Positions 40,002 through 49,200 of a stretch of DNA of 64,000 nucleotides are shown here, piece by piece. The first letter of the stretch is position 1; every line of letters starts with the position of its first letter. A model generated the notes under the pieces. It saw nothing but the letters and a program-made list of their open reading frames with translations, had not been told where the DNA came from and made no database searches. Location of the stretch: positions 558,001 through 622,000 of the forward strand of contig NZ_CP049244.1 of the NCBI RefSeq assembly GCF_011046245.1, given 5' to 3'. The DNA comes from Allorhizobium pseudoryzae. Its GTDB lineage: Bacteria; Pseudomonadota; Alphaproteobacteria; Rhizobiales; Rhizobiaceae. The position numbers were made by a program, and so were the translations under genes.

Positions 40002-41072
40002 TCAGGCCTCCATCTCTGTGCGCCAGGAATTGGCGTAGATGCCGATCGCCGTCGGATCGAAAGTGACCCGCGGATCGGCCGGGATTACCTCGTCCTCCGG
40101 CACGACGATCGCCAGCGGATGGCCTTCAAACACCGCACGCACGATCTTCTGGCGGCCGATATCCTCCACCTTCGACACATGGATCGGCATTCCCGCCCGA
40201 TCCAGGCGGACGAACTCCGGCCGGATGCCCAGTTCCAAAGATGCTCCGTTTCCACTGCGCGGACGCGCCGACAAGGGGATCGCCTGGGCACCCACATGGG
40301 CAACGGCTCCCTCCAGTTTCGCCGGCATGACATTCATGCCGGGCGAACCGATGAAGTAACCGACGAAGGTGTGCATCGGTCGCTCGAAGAGATCGGCCGG
40401 CGTGCCGATCTGGACGATCTGCCCGTCATGCATCACGACGACCTTGTCGGCAAAGGTCAGCGCCTCCGTCTGGTCATGGGTGACATAGACCATGGTGAAA
40501 CCCGACTGGCGGTGCAGGCGCTTCAGCTGCGAGCGCAGCACCCATTTCATGTGCGGGTCGATGACGGTCAGTGGTTCATCGAACAGGATGGCGCTCACAT
40601 CGTTGCGAACCAAGCCGCGGCCGAGCGAGATCTTCTGCTTCTGGTCTGCCGTCAGGCCCTGCGCCCGACGCTTAGCCATCGGCGCGAGATCGATCATCTC
40701 AAGGATATGATCGACGCGGGTCTTCACCTCGGTCTCGGCCACACCGCGATTGCGCAAGGGGAAGGCCAGATTGTCGTAGACGGTCATCGTGTCGTAGATG
40801 ACCGGGAACTGGAAGACCTGCGCGATATTGCGCTGTTCCGTCGGCAGATCCGTCACGTCGCGACCGTCGAATTCGATCCGGCCCTCATAGGGATGCAAGA
40901 GCCCTGAGATGATGTTGAGCAGGGTCGTCTTGCCGCAACCGGAAGGCCCGAGCAGGGCATAGGCCCCGCCATCCTCCCAGGCATGGTTGACCTCTTTCAA
41001 GGCGTAATCCCCGGCGGCGGCGGCCTTGGCGCTGTAGGCGTGGCGGATATGATTGAGGTTGATGCGTGCCAT
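40002..41072 (-). CDS. glpT: Glycerol ABC transporter ATPase GlpT, degenerate signature motif
   Basis: This is one of two ATPases of the glycerol importer, 356 aa. Walker A is GPSGCGKTT (residues 42-50), Walker B ILFDEP (162-167), and the H-loop histidine H199 in VYVTHDQ is present. The ABC signature reads LTADQ (140-144) instead of LSGGQ, and the D-loop reads TVID. A C-terminal regulatory domain ends the chain. The partner GlpS has the opposite defects. ATG 41072 is the conserved start; the longer frame to 41222 reads into glpS. Not to be confused with the G3P antiporter also called GlpT. Confidence 0.92.
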   Translation of the reverse strand: MARINLNHIRHAYSAKAAAAGDYALKEVNHAWEDGGAYALLGPSGCGKTTLLNIISGLLHPYEGRIEFDGRDVTDLPTEQRNIAQVFQFPVIYDTMTVYDNLAFPLRNRGVAETEVKTRVDHILEMIDLAPMAKRRAQGLTADQKQKISLGRGLVRNDVSAILFDEPLTVIDPHMKWVLRSQLKRLHRQSGFTMVYVTHDQTEALTFADKVVVMHDGQIVQIGTPADLFERPMHTFVGYFIGSPGMNVMPAKLEGAVAHVGAQAIPLSARPRSGNGASLELGIRPEFVRLDRAGMPIHVSKVEDIGRQKIVRAVFEGHPLAIVVPEDEVIPADPRVTFDPTAIGIYANSWRTEMEA

Positions 41073-41083
41073 CGTCTTTCCCT

Positions 41084-42166
41084 CTAAGCCGCTTCGTGCC
41101 CGGCGCCGGCGAGCGACTGGCCGGTGCGGGGGTGGAAAGCCATCAGGTGGCGGGTGTCGAGATGCACGTCGATGGTCTGATCGGCATCGACATCGTGGAT
41201 GCCGTGCGTCAGCAGAACCCATTTCTGCCCGGCAAACTCGAGATGGATGAAACTTTCGGACCCGGCAATTTCGGAGATCTGCGTGCGGGCAGACAGGCGC
41301 TCGCTCGTGGGCTTGGCATGCAGGTGCAGATGATGCGGCTGGAAGGCGATCCGAACGGGCCCTGCCGGGATGCCCGTCAGATGCATCGGCACCGGCAGGA
41401 TCGGCTTTTCTCCCAGCAGGAACTGATCGCCCTGACGCGTCACGTCGAGGCTGTTGAGCGGCGGATCGGCGAAGGTTTTCGCGGTCGTGAAATCCGCAGG
41501 GTCGCGGTAGACCTGGATCGTTTCGCCGAACTGGGTCACCCGCCCTTCGCTGAGCGTCGCGGTATTGCCGCCAAGCAGCAGCGCTTCGGAAGGTTCCGTC
41601 GTGGCGTAGACGAAGATGGCACCGGAGGCGGAAAAGATCTTCGGCAGTTCCTCGCGCAGTTCCTCGCGCAGCTTGTAATCCAGGTTGGCCAGCGGCTCGT
41701 CGAGCAGAACGAGATTGGCATTCTTGACGATCGCACGCGCCAGCGCCGTGCGCTGCTGCTGGCCACCGGAAAGATTGAGCGGCGTGCGATCAAGATACGG
41801 CGTCAGCCGCAGAAGCTCGGCGGCCTTGCGCACCTCGCGGTCGATGGTGGCCGAATCCTTGCCCGCCGTGCGCATCGGCGAGGCGATGTTCTCATAGACC
41901 GTGAGCGCCGGATAATTGATGAACTGCTGGTAGACCATCGCGACATTGCGCTTCTGCACCGGCATGCCGGTGACATCCTGCCCGTCGAACAGGATCTGCC
42001 CTTCCGTCGGCCGATCGAGACCGGCCATCAGGCGCATCAGTGACGTCTTGCCGGAGAGCGTTGGCCCCAGCAGGACATTCAGCGTACCACGGTGAAGTGT
42101 CAGGCTCGTCGGGTGAATATGAATGTCACGACCGACGTGTTTCGACACGTTGCGCAATTCAAGCAT
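41084..42166 (-). CDS. glpS: Glycerol ABC transporter ATPase GlpS, H-loop histidine replaced
   Basis: This is the second ATPase, 360 aa. Walker A is GPTLSGKTS (residues 34-42), signature LSGGQ (132-136) intact, Walker B LVLLDEP (about 152-158), D-loop ANLD. The switch region reads VYATTEP (186-192), with T190 where the catalytic histidine should be. Paired with GlpT, which keeps the histidine but lost LSGGQ, the dimer should have one complete and one incomplete ATP site. It is 55 nt downstream of glpD on the same strand. Confidence 0.92.
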   Translation of the reverse strand: MLELRNVSKHVGRDIHIHPTSLTLHRGTLNVLLGPTLSGKTSLMRLMAGLDRPTEGQILFDGQDVTGMPVQKRNVAMVYQQFINYPALTVYENIASPMRTAGKDSATIDREVRKAAELLRLTPYLDRTPLNLSGGQQQRTALARAIVKNANLVLLDEPLANLDYKLREELREELPKIFSASGAIFVYATTEPSEALLLGGNTATLSEGRVTQFGETIQVYRDPADFTTAKTFADPPLNSLDVTRQGDQFLLGEKPILPVPMHLTGIPAGPVRIAFQPHHLHLHAKPTSERLSARTQISEIAGSESFIHLEFAGQKWVLLTHGIHDVDADQTIDVHLDTRHLMAFHPRTGQSLAGAGHEAA

Positions 42167-42221
42167 TGACGCCTCGGGCCTCCCAACCCTCGGTTCAATG
42201 GCAACCCGCTTTTGCCCCTCC

Positions 42222-43736
42222 TCAGGCGGCGCGGCGGGTTCCTGCCATGTAGTCCTCCAACCCTGCGGCTTCAGAAGCCGTCAGGAACAATCCCTGCTTG
42301 GTGCGGCGCCAGAGAACATCCTCCGCCGTCACCGCCCATTCCTTGTCAATCAGCCAACGAACCTCGACCTCATAGAGCGAGCCGCCGAAATGGCGCCCGA
42401 GGTCGCCGTCGGACTTTGCGTGTCCCATCAGCGCAATCGCATCCGTCCCGTAACAGCGGACCAGCCGCTCGGCATGGATCTTCGAGAGGAACGGAAACAG
42501 CGAACGCAGGCGCTTCACCTGCATCTCATAGGCATCGACGCCGAAATCCGCCCCCGGCAGCTTGCTGCCCGCCGTCCAGGGCGACCCCTTCGCGCCGATG
42601 GTTTCGCCGATCTTTTCCAGCGCATGCTCGGCGAGGCGACGGTAGGTCGTCAGCTTGCCGCCGAAGACGTTGAGAAGCGGCGCATCGCTGCCCTCGCCTT
42701 CCACCTTCAGCACGTAATCGCGCGTTGCTTCCTGCGCCTTCGAGGCGCCATCGTCGAACAGCGGGCGCACGGCCGAATAGCTCCAGACGATATCGCTCGG
42801 GCGAACCGGTTCGGCAAAATATTCGCTGGCGGCGTTACAGAGGTAGTTCACCTCCTCGTCGCTGATCTTCACGTCCTTCGGATCATCCTTGTAATCGCGA
42901 TCCGTGGTGCCGATGAGCGTGAATTCGCCCTCGTAGGGAATGGCGAAGAAGATGCGATTGTCCGGGTTCTGGAAGAAGTAGGCGCGCGAGTGATCGAACT
43001 TCTTGCGCACGATGATATGCGAGCCCTGCACCAGGCGCACGTTGTGGGCGTTGTTGCGGCCCATCACGCCGTTCAGCACCTGATCGACCCAGGGGCCGGC
43101 AGCGTTCACCAGCATCCGCGCCTTCAGAACCGTCGTGTCACCGGTTTCCGTGTGGCGGATCGTCACCGTCCAGACGCCGTTCTCGCGGCGGGCCGAGATA
43201 ACCTTCGCGCGGCTGTAGATCGTCGCGCCACGGATCGCCGCGTCGCGGGCGTTCAGCACCACCATGCGCGCATCATCGACCCAGCCATCCGAATATTCGA
43301 AAGCGCGACCGAAGATCGGCTTCAGCGACTTGCCCGCCTCGTCGCGCCGCAGGTCGAGCGTGCGGGTCGGCGGCAAAAGCTTGCGACCGCCCAGGTGATC
43401 GTAGAAAAACAGGCCGAGGCGGATGAGCCAGGCTGGACGGATACCGCCCTTCTGATAGGGCAGCACGAAACGCAGCGGCCAGATGACATGCGGCGCCATG
43501 GCCCACAGCACCTCGCGCTCCATCAGAGCCTCGCGCACCAGACGAAATTCGTAATGTTCCAGATACCGCAACCCGCCATGGATGAGCTTGGTGGCACCCG
43601 AGGACGTGCCGGAGGCGAAATCGTTCATCTCCGCCAGCGCTACGGAATAACCGCGGCCCGCCGCATCACGGGCGATGCCGCAACCGTTGATGCCGCCACC
43701 AATCACAAACAGGTCGTAAATGCGTTCGTCTGTCAT
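42222..43736 (-). CDS. glpD: Aerobic glycerol-3-phosphate dehydrogenase GlpD
   Basis: This is an FAD-dependent membrane-associated dehydrogenase of 504 aa feeding electrons from glycerol 3-phosphate to quinone and giving DHAP. The N-terminal FAD motif is DLFVIGGGINGCGIARDAAG (about residues 8-27), followed by SGTSSGATKLIHGGLRYLE. ATG 43736 is preferred (AAAGGTGAG upstream); GTG 43745 also fits. It lies between glpR and the transporter genes and needs the kinase at 12740 for substrate. Confidence 0.95.
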   Translation of the reverse strand: MTDERIYDLFVIGGGINGCGIARDAAGRGYSVALAEMNDFASGTSSGATKLIHGGLRYLEHYEFRLVREALMEREVLWAMAPHVIWPLRFVLPYQKGGIRPAWLIRLGLFFYDHLGGRKLLPPTRTLDLRRDEAGKSLKPIFGRAFEYSDGWVDDARMVVLNARDAAIRGATIYSRAKVISARRENGVWTVTIRHTETGDTTVLKARMLVNAAGPWVDQVLNGVMGRNNAHNVRLVQGSHIIVRKKFDHSRAYFFQNPDNRIFFAIPYEGEFTLIGTTDRDYKDDPKDVKISDEEVNYLCNAASEYFAEPVRPSDIVWSYSAVRPLFDDGASKAQEATRDYVLKVEGEGSDAPLLNVFGGKLTTYRRLAEHALEKIGETIGAKGSPWTAGSKLPGADFGVDAYEMQVKRLRSLFPFLSKIHAERLVRCYGTDAIALMGHAKSDGDLGRHFGGSLYEVEVRWLIDKEWAVTAEDVLWRRTKQGLFLTASEAAGLEDYMAGTRRAA

Positions 43737-43791
43737 CCATCTCACCTTTCGCAGCGCAACATATTGTGCATTTGCGAAACTATATTCATGA

Positions 43792-43810
43792 GAAACGAAA
43801 ATGAAACGAA
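43792..43810. promoter_or_regulatory. Candidate GlpR operator, glpR-glpD gap
   Basis: GAAACGAA occurs twice, at 43792-43799 and 43803-43810, start-to-start spacing 11 bp, about one helical turn. The same core (TTCGTTT/AAACGAA) is found as an inverted repeat upstream of glpR. I infer a DeoR-type operator controlling glpD and the transporter genes. Confidence 0.55.
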
Positions 43811-43823
43811 TGTCAAATGAATG

Positions 43824-44615
43824 TTAATCGGTGTTTGTCGATTGGCTCGAAACGCCGTTCGTTTCAAAGAGCCTCACATCCTGCTCGCGGCAGATGGATC
43901 GGATACTGCTCGATGGACACTGGTCCGTGATGAAGGTGTGGATCTGCGACAAATGCCCGATGCGGACCGGTGCCGTCCGCTCGAATTTCGAGGAATCCGA
44001 AACCAGGATAACGTGACGAGCGTTGGCGATGATCGCCTGCGCCACCTTTACCTCGCGAAAGTCGAAATCCAGAAGGGCGCCGTCCGCATCGATCGCCGAG
44101 ACACCGATGACAGCAAAATCCACCTTGAATTGGCGGATGAAATCGACCGCGGCCTCGCCGACGACACCACCGTCCGAGCCGCGCACCACGCCACCGGCGA
44201 TGACCACCTCGATCGAGGGGAATACGCGCAAGCGATTGGCAACATTGATATTGTTGGTGATGACCATCAGGCCCTGGTGATCCGCCAAAGCTTCGCCGAC
44301 AGCTTCCGTCGTCGTCCCGATATTGATGAAGAGAGACGCATTGTCCGGAATGAGGTCGGCCGCGGCGCGACCGATCGCCTGCTTTTCCGCCGCCGCCATG
44401 GAGCGGCGGGCTTCGTATTGCATGTTCTCATTGCCGGTTGGAAACAGGGCGCCGCCATGGATGCGCGTCAGGGCGCGCGAATCACACAGATCGTTCAGGT
44501 CCTTGCGGATGGTCTGCGGAGTGACGGCAAAGCGCACCGCAAGTTCATCGACCATCACGCGGCCATGCTCCTTGGCAATCGCCATGATCTCGGTCTGGCG
44601 CGTCGACAGCAGCAT
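43824..44615 (-). CDS. glpR: DeoR-family repressor GlpR
   Basis: This is a 263-aa regulator with an N-terminal DeoR helix-turn-helix (RQTEIMAIAKEHGRVMVDEL ... VTPQTIRKDLNDLC, about residues 6-43) and a phosphosugar-sensing domain (INIGTTTEAVGEAL near 103, DGALLDFDFREV near 196). It is the first gene of the glp operon and most likely responds to glycerol 3-phosphate, the established GlpR inducer. Candidate sites flank it on both sides. Confidence 0.92.
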   Translation of the reverse strand: MLLSTRQTEIMAIAKEHGRVMVDELAVRFAVTPQTIRKDLNDLCDSRALTRIHGGALFPTGNENMQYEARRSMAAAEKQAIGRAAADLIPDNASLFINIGTTTEAVGEALADHQGLMVITNNINVANRLRVFPSIEVVIAGGVVRGSDGGVVGEAAVDFIRQFKVDFAVIGVSAIDADGALLDFDFREVKVAQAIIANARHVILVSDSSKFERTAPVRIGHLSQIHTFITDQCPSSSIRSICREQDVRLFETNGVSSQSTNTD

Positions 44616-44627
44616 GGTTTCCCCCGA

Positions 44628-44660
44628 TTTCGTTTTTCTTCACTTTATGACAAAACGAAA
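44628..44660. promoter_or_regulatory. Candidate GlpR operator upstream of glpR
   Basis: Perfect inverted arms TTTCGTTTT (44628-44636) and AAAACGAAA (44652-44660) are 15 bp apart, 12 bp above the glpR start. The core matches the direct repeats in the glpR-glpD gap, which suggests autoregulation. Confidence 0.6.
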
Positions 44661-44718
44661 AAGGGGCAACTGATGATTTGCCAAAGCCCTGGCCCACGTG
44701 CGCCGGAAAGCAAACGAA

Positions 44719-44748
44719 GACCGGGACGCGGGCTTCCGCGCCCCGGTC
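44719..44748 (-). terminator. Terminator-like hairpin after scoAB
   Basis: Arms 44719-44731 and 44736-44748 form 12 base pairs with one mismatch around a GCTT tetraloop, starting 7 nt past the scoB stop. The following minus-strand sequence is moderately U-rich (TTCGTTTGCTTT). Likely ends the CoA-transferase operon. Confidence 0.7.
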
Positions 44749-44755
44749 AGTGTGA

Positions 44756-45382
44756 TCACACGATCGTTGCCTGGGTGGCGGCGCGCAGTTCGTCCTCGCT
44801 CACGCCATCGGCGAGTTCGACGATCTTCAACCCGCCTTCGACGACATCCAGCACGCCGAGATTGGTGATGATCCTGTGAACCACGGCCTTGCCGGTCAGC
44901 GGCAGGGTGCATTCGTGCAGCACCTTGGATTCACCCGTCTTGCTGGCATGGTCCATGACGACGACGACACGACCGACGCCGGCGACCAGATCCATTGCGC
45001 CGCCCATGCCCTTGACGAGCTTGCCGGGGATCATCCAGTTGGCGAGATCGCCCTTTTCGGAGACCTCCATGGCGCCGAGGATCGCCATGTTGATCTTGCC
45101 GCCGCGGATCATGCCAAACGACATGGCGCTGTCGAAATAGGCGGTGTGCGGCAATTCGGTGATCGTCTGCTTGCCGGCATTGATCAGATCCGGATCCTCC
45201 TCCCCCTCAAAGGGGAAAGGCCCCATGCCCAGCATGCCGTTTTCCGATTGCAGCGTTACATCGACGCCATCGGGAATATAGTTGGCAACGAGCGTCGGTA
45301 TGCCGATGCCGAGATTGACGTACCAGCCGTCCTGCAATTCCTTGGCCGCCCGAGCGGCCATCTGGTTACGATCCCATCCCAT
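44756..45382 (-). CDS. scoB: 3-oxoacid CoA-transferase subunit B
   Basis: This is the beta subunit, 208 aa, of a family I CoA-transferase that moves CoA from succinyl-CoA to acetoacetate (or 3-oxoadipate in the pca type). The catalytic glutamate is in [12 protein letters not shown] (about residue 46). The N-terminal [19 protein letters not shown] is typical. It follows subunit A by 3 nt. Confidence 0.9.
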   Translation of the reverse strand: MGWDRNQMAARAAKELQDGWYVNLGIGIPTLVANYIPDGVDVTLQSENGMLGMGPFPFEGEEDPDLINAGKQTITELPHTAYFDSAMSFGMIRGGKINMAILGAMEVSEKGDLANWMIPGKLVKGMGGAMDLVAGVGRVVVVMDHASKTGESKVLHECTLPLTGKAVVHRIITNLGVLDVVEGGLKIVELADGVSEDELRAATQATIV

Positions 45383-45385
45383 GGC

Positions 45386-46087
45386 TCAAGCCTCCTTCTT
45401 GCGCACGGTGCGCTGCTCGATACGCTTTTCGTGTTCGCCCTGCACCAGACGATGCACGTAGATCCCCGGCAGGTGGATATGATCCGGGTCGAGCGAGCCG
45501 ACGGGCACGATTTCCTCCACTTCGGCCACGCAGACCTTGCCGCAGGTGGCGGCCGGCAGGTTGAAGTTGCGGGCGGTCTTGCGGAAGACGAGATTGCCGG
45601 AGGTGTCGGCCTTCCAGGCTTTCACGATGGCGAGGTCGGCAAACAGGCCCTGTTCCAGAATATAGGTCTGGCCGTTGAAGTCCTTGTGCTCCTTGCCCTC
45701 GGCAATCACCGTGCCAACACCGGTGCGGGTATAAAAGCCCGGAATGCCGGCACCACCGGCGCGCATGCGCTCCGCAAGGGTGCCCTGCGGGTTGAACTCC
45801 AGTTCAAGCTCGCCGGAAAGGTACTGCCGCATGAATTCGGCATTTTCACCCACATAGGACGAGATCATCTTCTTGATCTGCCTTGTCTTCAGAAGAATAC
45901 CGAGGCCGAAATCGTCGACACCGGCATTGTTCGAGGCAATCACCAGGTTCTTCGTTCCAGCATCACGGATTGCTGCAATCAGAAGTTCCGGAATACCACA
46001 AAGACCAAACCCGCCCGCGGCAATCAACATGCCGTCGGAAAGAAGGCCGTCCAGCGCCTCCTTTGCGGTAGGATAGATTTTCTGCAT
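45386..46087 (-). CDS. scoA: 3-oxoacid CoA-transferase subunit A
   Basis: This is the alpha subunit, 233 aa. Motifs are the glycine-rich [16 protein letters not shown] (about residue 23) and [14 protein letters not shown] (about 51) with the downstream [15 protein letters not shown]. No pca genes are nearby, which favours the acetoacetate (Sco) role over 3-oxoadipate. ATG 46087 follows GGGAG at 7-8 nt; a six-codon extension to 46105 is possible. Confidence 0.9.
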   Translation of the reverse strand: MQKIYPTAKEALDGLLSDGMLIAAGGFGLCGIPELLIAAIRDAGTKNLVIASNNAGVDDFGLGILLKTRQIKKMISSYVGENAEFMRQYLSGELELEFNPQGTLAERMRAGGAGIPGFYTRTGVGTVIAEGKEHKDFNGQTYILEQGLFADLAIVKAWKADTSGNLVFRKTARNFNLPAATCGKVCVAEVEEIVPVGSLDPDHIHLPGIYVHRLVQGEHEKRIEQRTVRKKEA

Positions 46088-46119
46088 GCAATGACTCCCA
46101 TCCAAAGGCGGGGAGTATC

Positions 46120-46167
46120 AGCCCCCGCTCGCAGGCTTTTTACCGTCCTGCAAATCGCACGGGGGCT
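46120..46167 (-). promoter_or_regulatory. Nested inverted repeat in the scoA leader
   Basis: Outer arms AGCCCCCG (46120-46127) and CGGGGGCT (46160-46167) enclose inner arms GCAGG (46131-46135) and CCTGC (46147-46151). The structure lies 33 nt before the scoA start and could fold in the leader RNA or mark the 3' region of upstream transcription. Function unknown. Confidence 0.4.
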
Positions 46168-46246
46168 ATACTGATAGGCTGCCGGATCAAAGGTCAACTG
46201 CACTTGCTCATGCAGTGTGCTTTGCAACAAAATTCAATCGATCCAA

Positions 46247-49200
46247 TCAGCCGGCGGCCTGATAGGCGGCGGCGATGGCGGCAATCTGGTCAGCATTCAT
46301 CATCAGAAGCTGCTGCGAGGTGATCGCACGCAGCTGCGTTGTGTTGAGGCTGGACAGGTTTGCCGTGGTCAGGCCGGCAATGCCGGCGCTCGACAGGGCA
46401 GAAATGTCGGCCGTGGAGAAGGTCGCCAGATCATTGGCATCCAGGGCCGCCACCTGGGCAGAAGAGAGAGCCGCCACCTGGCTCGGCGTGAAGGCTTCCA
46501 CCTGAGCCAGAGACAACTGGCCGATTGCCGATGTGGTGAGCCCTGTGATCGCGCCGGCGGAGATTGCGCTGATCTGCGCGGTAGAGAGCACCGACACCTT
46601 GTCGGCCCCGACGGCCGCGAGTTGCAGACCGTTGAGCGCGCTCACCTGTTCCGTCGTCAACGCGGCAATCTGGCCGGACGTCAGCGAGCGCGTCTGATAG
46701 AAGGTGAGGCTCGCCACCTGCGCCGGCTTCAGGGCAGCAAGCTGCTCGTGATCCAGCCCCGAGACCTGCTGCGTCGTCAGTCCGGCGATGGCGCCGGGGC
46801 TGATGGCTGCGAGGTCTGCGGTCGAAAGGGTACCGATCGCCGCCGTGCTGAGCGATCCGATTTGCGCCTCGGTGAGGCTCGCAATCTGATCTGTCGAAAA
46901 GGCATCCACCTGCGCGGGAGACAGGTTGGCAACCTGCGAGGTCGTCATGGCCGAAAGCGTGGCTGGTTTCACGGCCGCAATCTGCGTCGATGACAAGGCA
47001 GCGACGGCGGTGGGGTGAAGCGCGGAGATCTGCAGGCTCGACAGAGCAGCAATCTGCCCGGTCGTGAACGACGAGACCTGCGCCGCCGTCAGTCCTTCCA
47101 GCTGCGCCGTGCCAAGACCGGAGACCTGCGCCGAGGAAAGCGCGGCCAGTTGCTCGCCGGTCATCGCCGCGATCTGCAGCGCCGGGATGCCGGCAATCGC
47201 ACCGGCAGAAAGGGCCGCGATGTCTCCCGTTGTGAGCGCGCCCCAGGCATCGGCGCTCAGGGCGCCCAGCTGCGTCGAGGTCAGGGCGGACAGTTGCGCG
47301 GTGGTCAGCGCATCGACCTGTGTCCTGTTGAGGGCGCCGATCTGCGCGGTGGTGAGGCCCACGAGGGCTGCCGTCTTGATCGCGCTCACCTGCTCCAGAG
47401 AGAAGCCTGCAACGCCGCTCACCGAAAGAGCCGCCACCTGTGCACTGGTCAGCGCGCCAATCTGGCCGGAGGAGAGAGCCGAGACCTGTGCCGCCGGCAA
47501 TGCGCCCAGCTGTTCGGTGGTCAAGGAGGCGGTCTGTGCCGTGGTGAGAGCAGCCAGTTGCGACTGGGTGATGGAACCAAAGACGGAGGCCGACATCCCG
47601 GCCAGGGCGGATGGGCTGATCGCCGACAGCGCTTCCGCCGAAAACTGCTGCAGATTGCTGGTCGTCAGCGCCGCGACCTGGGTGGAGGTCAAAGCACCCA
47701 GTTGCGCAGTCGACAAGGTACCGACCTGATCCGCAGTCAAGGCTTTGATCTGCGTCGATGTCAGACCGGCCATCGCCCGGGTGGACAGCGCGCCGATCTG
47801 TTCGTCGGAAAGGGCGGAGAACCCGGACGCAGACAAGGCGCCCGCCTGCGCGGCGGTCAGCGCGGCCACCTGCGCAGTGGACAACTGGCCGATCTGCGAT
47901 GTGGTCAGTGCCGCGATCTGCCCGGTGCTCATTCCGGCAATCTGGGAGGTCGTGAAGCTGTTGATCTTGTCGGGTGACAGTTTTGCGATGGTCTCGTCAG
48001 AGATGCCGGCAATTGCAGCGGGGCTCAGCGATGCCAGCTCGCTGGCCGACAGGCCGTCGAGCGTCGTAAACGACATCGCGCCAAGCTGGCTGGAGGTGAG
48101 TGCGCCGAACTGTGCAGCGGTGAGACTGTTCAACTGATCGACACTCAGCGATGCGATCTGCTGGGTTGTCAGCGCCGCGATTGACCCAGTGCTCAAGGCG
48201 CGGAGCTGCTCGACCGACAGAGCAGCGATACTCTCCTGAGACAGCGCAGCAACCTGGGCCGTCCCCAGACTTTTCACCTGCTCGGCGGTCATGGCCTCGA
48301 CCTGGCTCGAGGACAGTGAAGCGACTTGTGAAGATTGCAGAGACGAGACCTGCGCGGTGGTGAGCGCCTCCATCTGTTCGGCAGTCAGTCCCGCAAGCTC
48401 GCCTGTCGGCATACCGGCAAGCGCCGATGGTGTGATGGCGGCCAGTTCCTCCAGCGTAAAGAGACCGAGGCTTCCCGCCGTCAGGGAGCCGAGTTGCGCA
48501 CTGGTGAACGCGGCAATCTGCGCCTTTCCAAGCGATTCCACCTGTTCGCTGTTCAGACCGCTCAACTGACCGGTCGTCAATCCTGCGGCACCCTTGGCAC
48601 TCAGCGCGGCGATCTGACTGTTGGACAGGGCCGTTACCTGGTCGACGCTCAACACACCCACTTGGGCCGCCGTCAGAGCTGCCACCTGCGCCGTCGACAG
48701 TGCGGTGATCTGCGACATGGTCATCGCCGCAACCTGAGCCGTTTTCAGCGCCGCGATCTGTGCGGCCGTGAGCGCACCCAACTGACTGGGGTCGAGCGAC
48801 GCGAGAGTGCCGGTCGAGAGAGCCGCAAGAGCCGTGGTGCTCAGAGCTGCAATGCTGCTGCTCGACAGCTGTGTCAGCACGTCGGACCCAAGCTGTGCGG
48901 CTTGCCTCGACGTCAGCCCCCCAAGCTGGGCCGTGGTGAACGAGGCAACCGTCGCCGGCGTCAGGGTCGCAAGCTGTGCGGTCGTCAGCCCGGAGATGGC
49001 GGCAGCCGTGACGCCTGCCAACTGATCGGTGGTGAGAAGAGCCACCGCATTGGTGGAAAGGGCCGCGACTTGGGTCGCGGTCAGGGCCCTCAGCTGCTGG
49101 CTCGATAGGACCTCTACCTGAGAGGGCGACAAGGCGGACACCTGGTTTGCCCTCAAAGAGGCGATTTGCGCCGTCGTCAGCGCTGCAACCTGTTGCGTGC

